In this document: piece by piece, positions 8,763 through 17,539 of the stretch | Position numbering within the stretch: position 1 is the stretch's first letter | How the letters are laid out: the number at the start of each line of letters is the position of its first letter | DNA from: Sedimentisphaerales bacterium | GTDB lineage: Bacteria > Planctomycetota > Phycisphaerae > Sedimentisphaerales > SG8-4 | Assembly: GCA_016928975.1 (NCBI GenBank) | Contig: JAFGJR010000206.1 | Span: 1 to 48,431 of the forward strand | DNA: 48,431 bases | Reading direction: 5' to 3' | The notes under the pieces: generated by a model | The model's input: only the letters and a program-made list of their open reading frames with translations | What the model was told of the DNA's origin: nothing | Database searches by the model: none | Made by a program: the position numbers and the translations under genes

Positions 8763-9623
8763 ATGGCGGGAATCTCAGCGGCAACAGTCGTAAAGCTGCG
8801 CAAAATGTCAGGCCAGGGCATGATGGACTGCAAAAAGGCCCTGGAAGAAGCCGATGGCGACATGGATAAGGCGATGGAGATTCTCCGCAAGAAAGGCCTG
8901 GCCACGCTGGCCAAGCGAGCGGAACGCGAGACAAAGGAGGGCCTGCTCATTCTCGTGGAGGGGCCCGACTTCTTCTCCTTGGCAACCCTCTGTTGCGAGA
9001 CTGACTTCGTAGCCAAGAGTGATGACTTTCTGGCGGCCGCAGACGCAATCAAACAATACGTACGTGCGTGTACCACCGACGAGGACCCGAACAGTATATC
9101 TGAAACGGCGATAAACGGTCGGAAGTTCTCCGATGTCATAACCGAGACCGTCAGCAAGACGGGCGAGAAAATGGTGGTTGCCGACTACGCGAGGTTCCGC
9201 ATACCCAAGCCGGGGCTGGTTGGCACCTATGTCCATTTCAACGGCAAAGTCGGCAGCATGGTCGAGATTGGTACCAGCGATGAGAAGGTCGCTGCCTCCC
9301 AGCCGATCAAACAGGCCGCCTCCGATATCGCGATGCACATCACGGCCAGCAAGCCGCTGGCGCTGGATGTCCAGAGCCTCGACCCGCAGGTCGTGGAACG
9401 CGAGAAGGCCATCTACGCCGCACAGGTGACAAACAAGCCTCCGGAGATCGTCAAGAGGATCGTCGAGGGTAAGATGAAGAAGTTTTACGCCGACTATTGC
9501 CTGACTCAGCAGCCGTTCGTCAAGGACGATACCAAGACGGTCGAGCAGGTCATCAACGAGGCGGGCAAGGCCGGCGGCGGCAGCGCCGCCATCAGGCGGT
9601 TTGTCCGATTTGAAGTCGGCTGA
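8763..9623 (+). CDS. tsf: Translation elongation factor Ts
   Basis: EF-Ts, the nucleotide exchange factor for EF-Tu. The N-terminal UBA-like segment (TVVKLRKMSGQGMMDCKKALEEADGD split around the MDCKKAL motif) and the TLCCETDFVAK motif that contacts EF-Tu are clear. Length of 286 residues is normal for the long bacterial form. It starts 61 bases after rpsB with a GGGAG-type binding site. The gap to the next gene, pyrH, is unusually long (200 bases) and filled by an inverted-repeat element. Confidence 0.96.
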   Translation: MAGISAATVVKLRKMSGQGMMDCKKALEEADGDMDKAMEILRKKGLATLAKRAERETKEGLLILVEGPDFFSLATLCCETDFVAKSDDFLAAADAIKQYVRACTTDEDPNSISETAINGRKFSDVITETVSKTGEKMVVADYARFRIPKPGLVGTYVHFNGKVGSMVEIGTSDEKVAASQPIKQAASDIAMHITASKPLALDVQSLDPQVVEREKAIYAAQVTNKPPEIVKRIVEGKMKKFYADYCLTQQPFVKDDTKTVEQVINEAGKAGGGSAAIRRFVRFEVG

Positions 9624-9628
9624 ATGCT

Positions 9629-9802
9629 GGAGTTCTGCAAATGGAGAGTAGGCTTGCTTGGGAAGGAAAAGTCGTCTTCTTGATTTCTCCTTCCTGAAGT
9701 GGCAGGTGCCTGGTGATCAACCGAATGCGTGGATTATTCAAGGAACTCCCAGAACCGATTTCCTTGAATAATGTAAGCCTAACCTCCATTTTGTAGAACT
9801 CC
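9629..9802. repeat. 174-bp MITE-like inverted-repeat element between tsf and pyrH
   Basis: The two ends are imperfect inverted repeats of about 29 bases: GGAGTTCTGCAAATGGAG then TAGGCTTGC at 9629-9657, and the reverse of GGAGTTCTACAAAATGGAG then TTAGGCTTAC at 9773-9802. Inside are a perfect 13-bp stem (ATTATTCAAGGAA 9733-9745 with 9760-9772) and a shorter GGAAGGA/TCCTTCC stem (9661-9694). No protein is encoded. The structure resembles a small non-autonomous mobile element or a very large RNA hairpin within the operon transcript. Confidence 0.7.
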
Positions 9803-9823
9803 GCCAACTACGTCAGGGAATCG

Positions 9824-10546
9824 ATGGGCGAATGCAAGTACAACCGGGTTCTGCTCAAGCTCTCGGGCGAGAGCTTCTGCAAACCCGGTGATTTCGGCAT
9901 CGACGGCCCATCGCTGGAGTCCGTCGCCGAACGAATCGTGGATATCTGCAAGCTCGGCCCCCAGGTCGCCATCGTCGTCGGCGCCGGCAACTTCATTCGA
10001 GGCGAGACCTTCTCTCAGAGGAGCCGCATCCCGCGAACCACTGCCGACTACATGGGCATGCTCGCGACGATCATCAACGGTTGCGCCTTGCAGGAGACCC
10101 TGGAAAAACAAGGCCTGCCCACACGGGTTCTGAGCGCCATCGACGTGTCCGCGATGTGCGAGCCGTTCATCCGGCGACGGGCCCTGCGCCACCTCGAGCG
10201 AGGGCGAGTCGTCATCCTGGCCGGCGGGACGGGCAATCCGTTCTTCACCACGGACACCTGCGCCGCCCTGCGGGCGTCGGAGCTTGACGCCGACCTGCTG
10301 GTGAAAGCCACGAAGGTGGAAGGCGTCTACAGCGATGACCCCAAGAAGAACCCGCAAGCGACGCTCCTGACGAGGCTCTCCTACAACGACGTGCTCAAGC
10401 AGGGCCTGCGGATCATGGACCACGCCGCCATCAGCCTGTGCCGGGACAAAAACATTCCGATCATCGTCCTGAATATCTTCACGAAGGGCAACATCACCAG
10501 GGCCATCTGCGGCGAGCAGGTGGGAACGATCATCGATAACGGATAG
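9824..10546 (+). CDS. pyrH: Uridylate kinase (UMP kinase)
   Basis: Converts UMP to UDP with ATP in pyrimidine nucleotide synthesis; hexameric, amino-acid-kinase fold. Visible motifs are VLLKLSGESF (phosphate binding) at the N-terminus, VVGAGNFIRG, the ADYMGMLATIING segment and the GGTGNPFFTTDT nucleotide loop. Length of 240 residues matches the family. It sits between tsf and frr as in most bacteria, but the inverted-repeat element just upstream could affect how much of the rpsB transcript reaches it. Confidence 0.96.
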   Translation: MGECKYNRVLLKLSGESFCKPGDFGIDGPSLESVAERIVDICKLGPQVAIVVGAGNFIRGETFSQRSRIPRTTADYMGMLATIINGCALQETLEKQGLPTRVLSAIDVSAMCEPFIRRRALRHLERGRVVILAGGTGNPFFTTDTCAALRASELDADLLVKATKVEGVYSDDPKKNPQATLLTRLSYNDVLKQGLRIMDHAAISLCRDKNIPIIVLNIFTKGNITRAICGEQVGTIIDNG

Positions 10547-10558
10547 GGAACCATTACT

Positions 10559-10650
10559 ATTTACGATTTACGAATTACGATGTATGATCGAGGTGAACCG
10601 CCGCTCGAACGCTCGGTTTCAAATGGTAAGTCGTAAATCATAAATCGAAG
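10559..10650. repeat. CGTAAATC-type inverted repeat between pyrH and frr
   Basis: ATTTACGATTTACGAATTAC at 10559-10578 is complementary, with mismatches, to GTCGTAAATCATAAATCGA at about 10631-10650, giving a hairpin around a GC-rich loop. A related run (AATTCGTAAATCGTAAAT) lies at 34543-34560. It appears to be a dispersed intergenic repeat and not a terminator, because no T-run follows and frr continues downstream. Confidence 0.6.
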
Positions 10651-10667
10651 ATTCAGAGGGGTAACCA

Positions 10668-11228
10668 ATGTCCGTGCAATCCGCGATCTCAGAGAGCCGA
10701 TCGAAGATGCAGAAGGCCATCGACGTGCTCCAGGATGAACTGAAGGCCTTCCGAGGGGGCCGGGCGACCCCCGCACTCGTGGAGCATGTCCGCGTCGACT
10801 ACTACGGCAGCCCCACCCCGCTGAAATCCCTGGCGACGATCTCGGCGCCGGAGGCGGACATGCTGGTCATCAAACCCTTCGACCCCGCTTCTTTGAAGGA
10901 GATCGAGAAGGCGATCCGGAACAGCGATCTGAGCATCGCACCCGTCGTGGAAGGCAGGTTCATTCGGTTGAACATCCCGCCCTTGAGCGAGGAGCGGCGC
11001 CGACAGCTCGTCAACCAGGCCAAGCAGAGCGGCGAGCAGACCAAGGTGAGCATTCGCAACGTCCGGCGAGACGCCATCAAGCACCTGGAAAAGCAGGAGA
11101 AGGACAGCGAGATCACCGAAGACGAGCTGAACACAGCGAAGAAGCAGATAGATGATCTCGCGAAGGAATTCTCCGAGAAGGCGGACAAAACCGTCGCCCA
11201 CAAGTCCGATGAGATCATGAAGGACTGA
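10668..11228 (+). CDS. frr: Ribosome recycling factor
   Basis: RRF releases ribosomes after termination together with EF-G. The 186-residue length, the N-terminal helix with KAIDVLQDELKAFRGGRATP, the VDYYGSPTPL motif and the segment IPPLSEERRRQLVNQAK are all typical. A GAGGGG site precedes the ATG. It is the last gene of the rpsB operon; no clear intrinsic terminator follows, only a small GCACG/CGTGC stem. Confidence 0.96.
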   Translation: MSVQSAISESRSKMQKAIDVLQDELKAFRGGRATPALVEHVRVDYYGSPTPLKSLATISAPEADMLVIKPFDPASLKEIEKAIRNSDLSIAPVVEGRFIRLNIPPLSEERRRQLVNQAKQSGEQTKVSIRNVRRDAIKHLEKQEKDSEITEDELNTAKKQIDDLAKEFSEKADKTVAHKSDEIMKD

Positions 11229-11448
11229 GCCCGCACGGTTCGCGTGCCGCGAGCCTGTGTCGATCCGTTGTGAGCCTGCACGGCGATCCCGTCTGCCCTA
11301 TCGAACCCCAGACAGAGATTGGCGTAGCACTACCCGGGTGGTTCCGGGCCGGCAGACCCGCGATTTCCGGCTTTATTTCCCCGACGCGCGTACACTACAA
11401 TGAACTGCGAGAACAGTCGTTCCGAAGGATCGATTCGGAGGTGTACCG

Positions 11449-12625
11449 ATGGGAAAGCAAATGCAGGAAGAGCCACAGGCACAGAAGAGGGAGCACGTGC
11501 GCAGGTGGCCCTGGATACTGGGGGGAATCCTGGCCGCTCTTCGTCGCGATCGTTTTGCTGATCCCTCTGATTCTCTCGTCCGGCGGGTTCACTCGATGGG
11601 TCCAGGCGAAGATCAGCAGCAGCACCGGGGGCAAGGCAAGCATAGGCGATTTGTCCGTGGGCTGGTTGAGCGGCGTTCAAGTCGCCAACTTCCGCTTTCG
11701 CGCGCCCAACGGATGGGCGGAGGTCGATATCGGCCGGATCACGACCCGGCCCAGCTACCGCCAGCTCCTGGGCGGCACGCTGGCGGTCGATCGTGCCATG
11801 CTCGACCGGCCGCACATCACGGTCGATCTGCGAGAGCGACCGCCATCCGCCAGGACTGGCCCTTCAGCGGACATGAATGACCTGATGCGAATCCGGGATT
11901 TGGTGGTCCGGGACGGCTCCGTCCAGCTCACCAGCGCGACTGGTCAGACGGTGAAGATTGCGAGCCCGAGCTCAGACCTGAGCGTACGTCCGCCGGGGCG
12001 CAGGTCGCGATTCCAGATCGACGTGGCCGTCGCCGAGGCGCAGGGACCGGCCGAGGTGCGAGCCTCCGGACAGATTACGCCGAGTCAGAAGACCGGCTGG
12101 AGCCTGCGAGGCACCACAGGCGATGTCACCGTGGAAGTCAACGCGCTGAATCTGGACTCTGTTGCACCCCTGCTGGATATGGCGGGCATCCAGGTCGAGG
12201 CACGGGGGCAATTGAGCGGAAGTATCACCGGTGCCCTCCAAGACGGCCAGGTCGAAAGCGTCAGGGCCAACATCCGCGGCCAGAACATCGACATCACCGG
12301 ACCGGCTCTCAACGGGGACCGGCTGCAAACGGCGCGCCTCGACCTCCAGGCCAGCCTGGCCCGGGCGACGGACGTTATTGACGTCAACCGGCTGGACGTG
12401 CAGACGGACTGGGCCACGGTCTCCGCGGCAGGCGAGTTCCCCAGGAACATTGGATCGTTGGCCCAGCTCGAAGGGCAATGCGACATGGCGGCCGTCGGAC
12501 AGGTGGCCTCCGATTTCCTGACGGGCGCGATCAGTAGACCCGAGTTGAACCTCCAGAGACTGTTTCAATCCCAGCTCGAGGAGCAGATTCTCAAGGGGCT
12601 GGGGGACCTGTTCAAAAAGAAGTGA
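11449..12625 (+). pseudogene. AsmA-like envelope protein with a frameshift near the N-terminus
   Basis: The well-supported start is ATG 11449, with GGAGG seven bases upstream, giving MGKQMQEEPQAQ and a basic stretch before WPWILGG. That frame fails after about 11,520-11,550, while the rest of the protein (a membrane anchor LFVAIVLLIPLIL, then a long beta-rich region) continues in the frame one base later. A run of six G at about 11,521-11,526 is the likely site: with five G the two parts join into one anchor. Residues after the anchor show AsmA/DUF748-type features (ASIGDLSVGWLSGVQVANFRFR; alternating beta strands), suggesting a role in envelope lipid transport or assembly. The break may be a sequencing or assembly error, a real mutation or programmed slippage. 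Confidence 0.68.
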
Positions 12626-12628
12626 TCG

Positions 12629-14032
12629 ATGAGAGCCCTGAAAGAACTCCTGACGACTCCCGCCCCCGACCTCGGCCGGGCGGGCCGACTCCTCGTTCGC
12701 CAATACCGCCTTTGGCTTCACTGCTTCCGGCTCCTGGGCAAGAACCGCGTGGAACAACTGGCTGCGTCGCTATCGTACTATACGATCTTCGGGATCGTCC
12801 CGCTGGCCATCGCGGTCGTGCTGATCTTCCATTCCATCCCTGCCTATCGACAGATGGGAGAGGAGATCAAGGGCATCCTCTACGAGGAGATGCGCCTGAC
12901 GAGCATTCAGTACCCCGACCCGGACGACCCCGAGAAGCACATCGTATTGACGGACTACCTCGACGGCATCATCAACCGCTTTTTCGCGGGCGTCGACAAG
13001 GGCTCGCTGGGAGTGGTCAGCGCGGTGCTGCTGGTGTGGGCGGCGCTGCGCCTGCTCTCGATCATCGAGGGCGCGTTCAATCACATGTGGCACGTCCCGC
13101 GGGGCCGCCGCTTCCTGCACCGGGTGATCAACTACTGGGCGCTGCTGACGCTGGTGCCGCTGCTGCTCGGCGCCGCCTTGTACATGACGACGAAGTACTC
13201 GATCCTACAGAGCATCCGGACCGGCGTTCCCACCGTGGTTGGTCCGGTCATCTCGTACCTCGCGTCGGCGGCGATCTTGTTTGTACTGTACCTGATCATG
13301 CCGAACGCGAAGGTGCAGGCCGGCCCGGCGGCCAAGGGCGCCGTCATCGCGGCCCTGGTGTGGAGCGTTGCCCGGTGGGGCTTCACCGCCTACGTCACCG
13401 AACTCATTCCATACAGCGCAATCTACGGCGTGCTCGGTCTCATTCCCTTGGGCATCTTCTGGGTCTACGTGACGTGGGTCATCGTCCTGTTCGGGCTGCA
13501 ACTGACGTTCACCGTTCAGCATTTCGACACACTCGAGACCGCGGAGATCCCGCAGGGTGAAGAAGTGGAGGGCCGGTTCATCGCCAACGACATGACCGCC
13601 GTCGCTGTCGCGAGGGAGGTCGCCGCTGCATTCGAGGGCAATCGCGGGCCCATCTCAACCGACGACGTTTGCAGGCGGCTCGACATCCCGGGCGAATTCG
13701 GGCAGAGACTTCTGGACGAGCTGGCGGCGCGAGGCGTGCTCGCCAAGACCGCGGAGCCGAGGCGCGGCTTCGTCCCCGCCAGGGACCCCAGTCACATCCG
13801 CCTGTCGGAGATCGCTGACGCCATGGCGGCCGCCTCTTTCGGACAGCCGAAATCCGGTGAGAAGGCCCTGCAACAGGTCGCGGCCGCGCAGCGGCAACTG
13901 CTCGCTCAATACAATCTCAGGCAACTGATCGACGCCTCTGCACCCCAGGTCGATGGTTCGCCGCAAGGCCGGGAGGGCCCGACGACACGGGAGCCGACGC
14001 CGGATGCACCGACAGGCGAATCTCTCGTCTGA
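12629..14032 (+). CDS. YihY/virulence factor BrkB family membrane protein
   Basis: A 467-residue inner-membrane protein. The YihY/BrkB core (about 30-290) shows the family motifs LAASLSYYTIFGIVPLAI, WAALRLLSIIEGAFNHMWH and IPYSAIYGVLGLIPLGIFWVY split over six hydrophobic segments. Residues 320-400 look like a cytoplasmic winged-helix domain (STDDVCRRLDIPGEFGQRLLDEL). The tail is polar and rich in Gln and Pro. Members were once called ribonuclease BN, but that assignment is not accepted; the function is unknown. It begins four bases after the AsmA-like gene, so the two are probably co-expressed. Confidence 0.88.
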   Translation: MRALKELLTTPAPDLGRAGRLLVRQYRLWLHCFRLLGKNRVEQLAASLSYYTIFGIVPLAIAVVLIFHSIPAYRQMGEEIKGILYEEMRLTSIQYPDPDDPEKHIVLTDYLDGIINRFFAGVDKGSLGVVSAVLLVWAALRLLSIIEGAFNHMWHVPRGRRFLHRVINYWALLTLVPLLLGAALYMTTKYSILQSIRTGVPTVVGPVISYLASAAILFVLYLIMPNAKVQAGPAAKGAVIAALVWSVARWGFTAYVTELIPYSAIYGVLGLIPLGIFWVYVTWVIVLFGLQLTFTVQHFDTLETAEIPQGEEVEGRFIANDMTAVAVAREVAAAFEGNRGPISTDDVCRRLDIPGEFGQRLLDELAARGVLAKTAEPRRGFVPARDPSHIRLSEIADAMAAASFGQPKSGEKALQQVAAAQRQLLAQYNLRQLIDASAPQVDGSPQGREGPTTREPTPDAPTGESLV

Positions 14033-14077
14033 TCCGTCTGTCTGCGCGATGATTGTCACATGGCATGAGAGGAAATC

Positions 14078-14716
14078 CTAACCGATACGTGTGAATGCTA
14101 TGGCCTGCAGCACGATGAAGTACACTCCAAAGCCGAACATCGCGACGGCACAGACGGCAAGCACGATCCGCTGGCGCTTCCGGCCCAACAGCACGGAGCC
14201 TTTGAAGCTGGCCCAGGACAGGGCCGTGAGCCAGAGGAGATCGCACGACCAGTGGGCAATCGCCAGGAGCGCAAAGGCCCAGAGCCCAAAGCTGGTCATG
14301 GCCGTAGTAATCAGCGGCAGCCCGACCGCCACCCACCAGAGCAGGAAATAAGGATTGCCGGCTGATAGAAGGACACCGGCCGCAAGAGGGCCGCCTTTCG
14401 TCACTTGCGCCGCCGGATCGCCGGAGTTCCTGAGTCCACGGAACATCTGAACGGCCATGAAAATCAGGAACCCGCCGCCGGCCAGGCCAATGGCAATTCC
14501 CACCGAGGGCAGCTCCAGCAGTCGGCCGACGCCGAAGAGAAGCAGGATCATCAATGGGAACTCCACGACGCCGTGACCGAGCGCCATGAGCACGCCGGCG
14601 AAGCGATTGCGCGATCCCATCCCAATGGCAGCGGCAGTGACCGGGCCCGGCGCCAGCACGCCAGACAGAGAAATCCCCACGACTTCCAGGAGGAAGAATA
14701 GTAGACTCACGATCAC
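14078..14716 (-). CDS. LysE/RhtB family amino-acid exporter-like protein
   Basis: A 212-residue membrane protein with about six hydrophobic segments. The N-terminal APGPVTAAAIGMGSRNRFAG matches the LysE signature, and the SAGNPYFLLWW segment is also typical. Family members export amino acids or related small solutes; the substrate here is unknown. The GTG start at 14716 overlaps the stop of the 127-aa gene by four bases, so it is probably translated with that gene. Its association with the HEPN pair may be accidental. Confidence 0.85.
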   Translation of the reverse strand: MIVSLLFFLLEVVGISLSGVLAPGPVTAAAIGMGSRNRFAGVLMALGHGVVEFPLMILLLFGVGRLLELPSVGIAIGLAGGGFLIFMAVQMFRGLRNSGDPAAQVTKGGPLAAGVLLSAGNPYFLLWWVAVGLPLITTAMTSFGLWAFALLAIAHWSCDLLWLTALSWASFKGSVLLGRKRQRIVLAVCAVAMFGFGVYFIVLQAIAFTRIG

Positions 14717-15096
14717 GCGACCCGGTAGATATACGCGTCTTCTATTAACACGTTACTGATCACATTCCCCGTGAAGCGAATTCCCACTATACCCGGTCCC
14801 GTTTTGATCGCTGATCGCAGGAGCTTGACGAGTTTGTCATCCGGCGCAACAGCCGATATGTTCCTCAGCGACAGCCCTTCGGGGCGCACCTGCTCCAGAG
14901 TCGTTTGGATGCTCTCGTAGGCTTGCCTGGGTCCCTTCTGCGCCACCTCTGGCAAGGCGAGATAGAGTCGCCATTCGTCTGACTCCGGCAGGTACAGCCA
15001 AAAAGCGGCCTTGACTTTGACTCCCGCTTGATCCAAGGCACGTAACAAGGCTTCGCCTGCCTTGTAGTCACTCTCTACCAGTGTCGGCTTATCCAT
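14713..15096 (-). CDS. Hypothetical partner protein of HEPN gene (127 aa)
   Basis: Begins MDKPTLVESDYKAGEALLRAL and contains an alpha/beta pattern with FWLYLPESDEWRLYLALP. No catalytic motif, signal peptide or membrane segment is seen. It overlaps the HEPN gene by 22 bases and the LysE gene by four. I recall this protein type next to HEPN genes in other genomes, so the two probably form a conserved pair, perhaps toxin-antitoxin-like, but it is not the usual MNT nucleotidyltransferase partner and has no GSxxxG/DxD motif. Confidence 0.7.
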   Translation of the reverse strand: MDKPTLVESDYKAGEALLRALDQAGVKVKAAFWLYLPESDEWRLYLALPEVAQKGPRQAYESIQTTLEQVRPEGLSLRNISAVAPDDKLVKLLRSAIKTGPGIVGIRFTGNVISNVLIEDAYIYRVA

Positions 15097-15500
15097 TGCA
15101 GGACTCCATGCTCACTATTCGATACGGCCTCAAAGAGGTCGTGTGCGTCGAGTTCAGTCGGCATCTTGTATCGACTGTCTTCATTCCAAGTCTGCACCAC
15201 GCTCCAGTTCATCGCGAGCTCCCTGTCTCGCTTCGAGTCAACATCAAGTGCACCTCCCGTACCTCCAAGCTGGGCGGATTTCACCAGAACCGCCAGGTTG
15301 TGCACGTATATCTCACTGATCGCAGCTCGGTCAGGCGGAAAATCGAACTGCCTCGTGCGCTTGGCAATACAGGCTTTTAGGCCGCATTCAACAACATAGC
15401 CGGCCAGATAGTATGCTCCTGCATAACGCCCTCTTTCTAACAGCACACGAGCATCTTCCAGCCGCTCATGGGCCAAATTCCTGAAATCATCTCTGTTCAT
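15075..15500 (-). CDS. HEPN domain protein
   Basis: A 141-residue helical protein with the HEPN block YAGAYYLAGYVVECGLKACIAKR (residues 26-48, quoted in parts: YAGAYYLAGYVVE then CGLKACIAKR). The later VHNLAVLV fits the second conserved helix. The Rx4-6H ribonuclease motif of toxin HEPNs is not evident, so catalytic activity is doubtful. It is the first of three overlapping minus-strand genes (HEPN, 127-aa protein, LysE). HEPN proteins often act with nucleotidyltransferases or unknown partners in toxin-antitoxin and stress modules. Confidence 0.8.
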   Translation of the reverse strand: MNRDDFRNLAHERLEDARVLLERGRYAGAYYLAGYVVECGLKACIAKRTRQFDFPPDRAAISEIYVHNLAVLVKSAQLGGTGGALDVDSKRDRELAMNWSVVQTWNEDSRYKMPTELDAHDLFEAVSNSEHGVLQWISRHW

Positions 15501-15611
15501 TCGTGAAATCTCCCAAGTACCTCACGCTATCATCCCAGAAGATCAACCGCTTGTCAAATGTCCCAATCAGACAGTCTGAGCCAATCGGTGCTAGCTGACT
15601 ACGGAACGGAC

Positions 15612-16028
15612 CTACTCCCCGATGATCTTGACCAGGACGCGTTTGCGGCGTTTGCCGTCGAATTCGCCGTAGAAGATCTGCTCCCACGGGCCGAAATCGA
15701 GCTTTCCGCCGCTCACGGCGACGATGACCTCGCGGCCCATGACGCTCCGCTTCAGGTGGGCGTCGCCGTTGTCCTCGGCCGTGTTGTGCCGGTACTGGCC
15801 GTAGGGTTTTTCCGGGGCGAGCTTCTCCAGCCACGTCTCAAAGTCCTGGTGCAGGCCTGGCTCGTCATCGTTGATGAAGACGCTGGCGGTGATGTGCATG
15901 GCGTTGCAGAGCAGCAGGCCCTCCCGCACGCCGCTCTCACGAAGACACTCCTCCACCTGAGGCGTGATATTGACGAATTCTCTTCTCTGCGGGATTTCGA
16001 ACCACAGCTCCTTCCGATAACTCTTCAC
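15612..16028 (-). CDS. yjbQ: YjbQ family protein (UPF0047, secondary thiamine-phosphate synthase-like)
   Basis: Family signatures are [36 protein letters not shown] and the C-terminal [18 protein letters not shown]. Homologues have weak thiamine-phosphate synthase activity but no settled role. GTG 16028 ([12 protein letters not shown]) is preferred because AGGAAAGGG lies just upstream; the frame can extend to a GTG at 16064 (12 residues more). The histidines and acidic residues expected at the putative active site are present. It lies about 110 bases before the HEPN gene on the same strand. Confidence 0.88.
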   Translation of the reverse strand: MKSYRKELWFEIPQRREFVNITPQVEECLRESGVREGLLLCNAMHITASVFINDDEPGLHQDFETWLEKLAPEKPYGQYRHNTAEDNGDAHLKRSVMGREVIVAVSGGKLDFGPWEQIFYGEFDGKRRKRVLVKIIGE

Positions 16029-16088
16029 GGATCGCCCTTTCCTGTCCACGTCCGGCGAGGACACGAGGCCTTCATCGATACCTGCTCA

Positions 16089-16110
16089 CAGACGCCAGAG
16101 CTTGCGTCTG
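16089..16110. repeat. Imperfect 22-bp palindrome (CAGACGC type)
   Basis: CAGACGCCAGAGCTTGCGTCTG is close to its own reverse complement and shares the GACGCAAG core with the palindromes at 20259 and 45902. It lies upstream of yjbQ. Confidence 0.5.
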
Positions 16111-16278
16111 CACGGATTGTAGCATGTTTGGCGCCGAGGTGAAATAGCGATCGCGAATGAGCCGGCCATCTGCCTGACCCGACAAGAGCTATCCGCAATC
16201 CTGGCGCCTATCCGGTGGAATTCGCATAGTCAGTCGGATGCGACGGTCTGCAATTGAGTGACAGACCCGATTCCATCC

Positions 16279-16308
16279 TTGACACCGTCTCCTCCCCTGT
16301 GATAGGAT
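16279..16308 (+). promoter_or_regulatory. Sigma70-type promoter of asnA
   Basis: TTGACA at 16279-16284 and TAGGAT at 16303-16308 with an 18-base spacer, 55 bases before the asnA start codon. Confidence 0.65.
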
Positions 16309-16362
16309 GTCGCTCAGTGTGTCCCGGTGCTGAACACTGTCACAGGTCTTAGGAGACGCCCA

Positions 16363-17493
16363 ATGCTGGATAAGAAAGCCGATCTGGCTGGTCCCGGAAT
16401 TGGTGACTATGCCGAACTCGAGAAGATTCTTCCGAACGACTATCGTTCTCTCCTGTCGCCCAAGGAGACGCAGATTGCCACCTATGCCGTCAAGGACTAC
16501 ATCGAACAGAACCTGTGCAAGGAGCTGAATCTCATTCGTGTCACCGTCCCGCTGATCGTGGACATCAGCAGCGGCGTCAACGACTATCTCGACCGCGACG
16601 GCTCACGGACGCCCGTCCGGTTCCACATTACGAACGACCGCGGCAAGAACCCCGTGGACGCGGAGGTCGTCCAGGCCGCCACGAAATGGAAGCGCATGGC
16701 TTTGAAGCAGTTCGGCATGAAGCCGGGCGAGGGCCTGGTCACGGACATGCGGGCCGTCCGCAAGGACTATTTCCTCGACCATGACCACAGCGCCTACGTC
16801 GATCAGTGGGACTGGGAATTGGCGATCACGAAGGACCAGCGAAACGTCGAGTTCCTCAAGGAGGTTGTGCGGAAGATCTGGAAGGTGCTCAAGGGCGCGG
16901 AACGGCACGTCCAGCAACTCTTCCCTCAACTCAAGACGGACAAGTACCCGGACTTGCCGGAGGAGCTGAAGTTCATCCATGCGGAGGAGATCCTCGACAG
17001 GTACCCCGACTTGCCTCGCAAGCAGCGGGAGACAAAGATCGTCCAGGAATACCCGGCCGTATTCATCATCGGCATTGGCTGGGTGCTCCGCGACGGCTAC
17101 CCCCACGAGATGCGTGCCGCCGACTACGACGACTGGGTCACCGAGACGATCCACCTGGACGGCCAGATGATGCACGGGCTCAACGGTGACATCCTCGTCT
17201 GGAACCCGGTGACGAAGCGCCGGCACGAGCTTACCTCCATGGGCATCCGCGTCACCGCCGAGTCTCTCAAGAAACAACTGGAGATCTGCAAGCAACTGGA
17301 TTTCCTGAAGCTCCCCTACCACCAGGCGATCCTGAACGATCAGATTCCCCTGAGCATCGGCGGCGGCATCGGCCAATCCCGCACCTTCATGTCGATCCTC
17401 AAGAAGGCCCACCTCGGCGAAGTCAGCGCCACCGTTTGGCCCAAGGTCCTCAAGGACATGTGCAAGAAGAAGAACATTCACGTGATCGAATGA
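16363..17493 (+). CDS. asnA: Aspartate--ammonia ligase (asparagine synthetase A)
   Basis: Makes asparagine from aspartate, ammonia and ATP. The class-II tRNA-synthetase-like fold shows SLLSPKETQIATYAVKDYI at the start, then VDISSGVNDYLDR, the TKWKRMAL block, SAYVDQWDWE, and the C-terminal LNGDILVWNP and IGGGIGQSR motifs that bind the adenylate. At 376 residues it is longer than the E. coli enzyme (330) through inserts near the middle. ATG 16363 has AGGAG seven bases upstream; an earlier in-frame start at 16327 lacks one. It is preceded by its own promoter and is probably monocistronic. Confidence 0.93.
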   Translation: MLDKKADLAGPGIGDYAELEKILPNDYRSLLSPKETQIATYAVKDYIEQNLCKELNLIRVTVPLIVDISSGVNDYLDRDGSRTPVRFHITNDRGKNPVDAEVVQAATKWKRMALKQFGMKPGEGLVTDMRAVRKDYFLDHDHSAYVDQWDWELAITKDQRNVEFLKEVVRKIWKVLKGAERHVQQLFPQLKTDKYPDLPEELKFIHAEEILDRYPDLPRKQRETKIVQEYPAVFIIGIGWVLRDGYPHEMRAADYDDWVTETIHLDGQMMHGLNGDILVWNPVTKRRHELTSMGIRVTAESLKKQLEICKQLDFLKLPYHQAILNDQIPLSIGGGIGQSRTFMSILKKAHLGEVSATVWPKVLKDMCKKKNIHVIE

Positions 17494-17539
17494 GACTGCG
17501 CCCGGCGTTGAAGCGGCTGCCGGTGAGGACATACGGCCC

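Noticed and set aside
7505..9157. A 550-codon open frame on the - strand
   Set aside because: It is antisense to rpsB and tsf, whose identity is certain.
12622..13560. A 312-codon frame overlapping the YihY gene
   Set aside because: It is the alternate frame of the same strand, rich in Arg, Gly and Pro; the YihY frame holds all family motifs.
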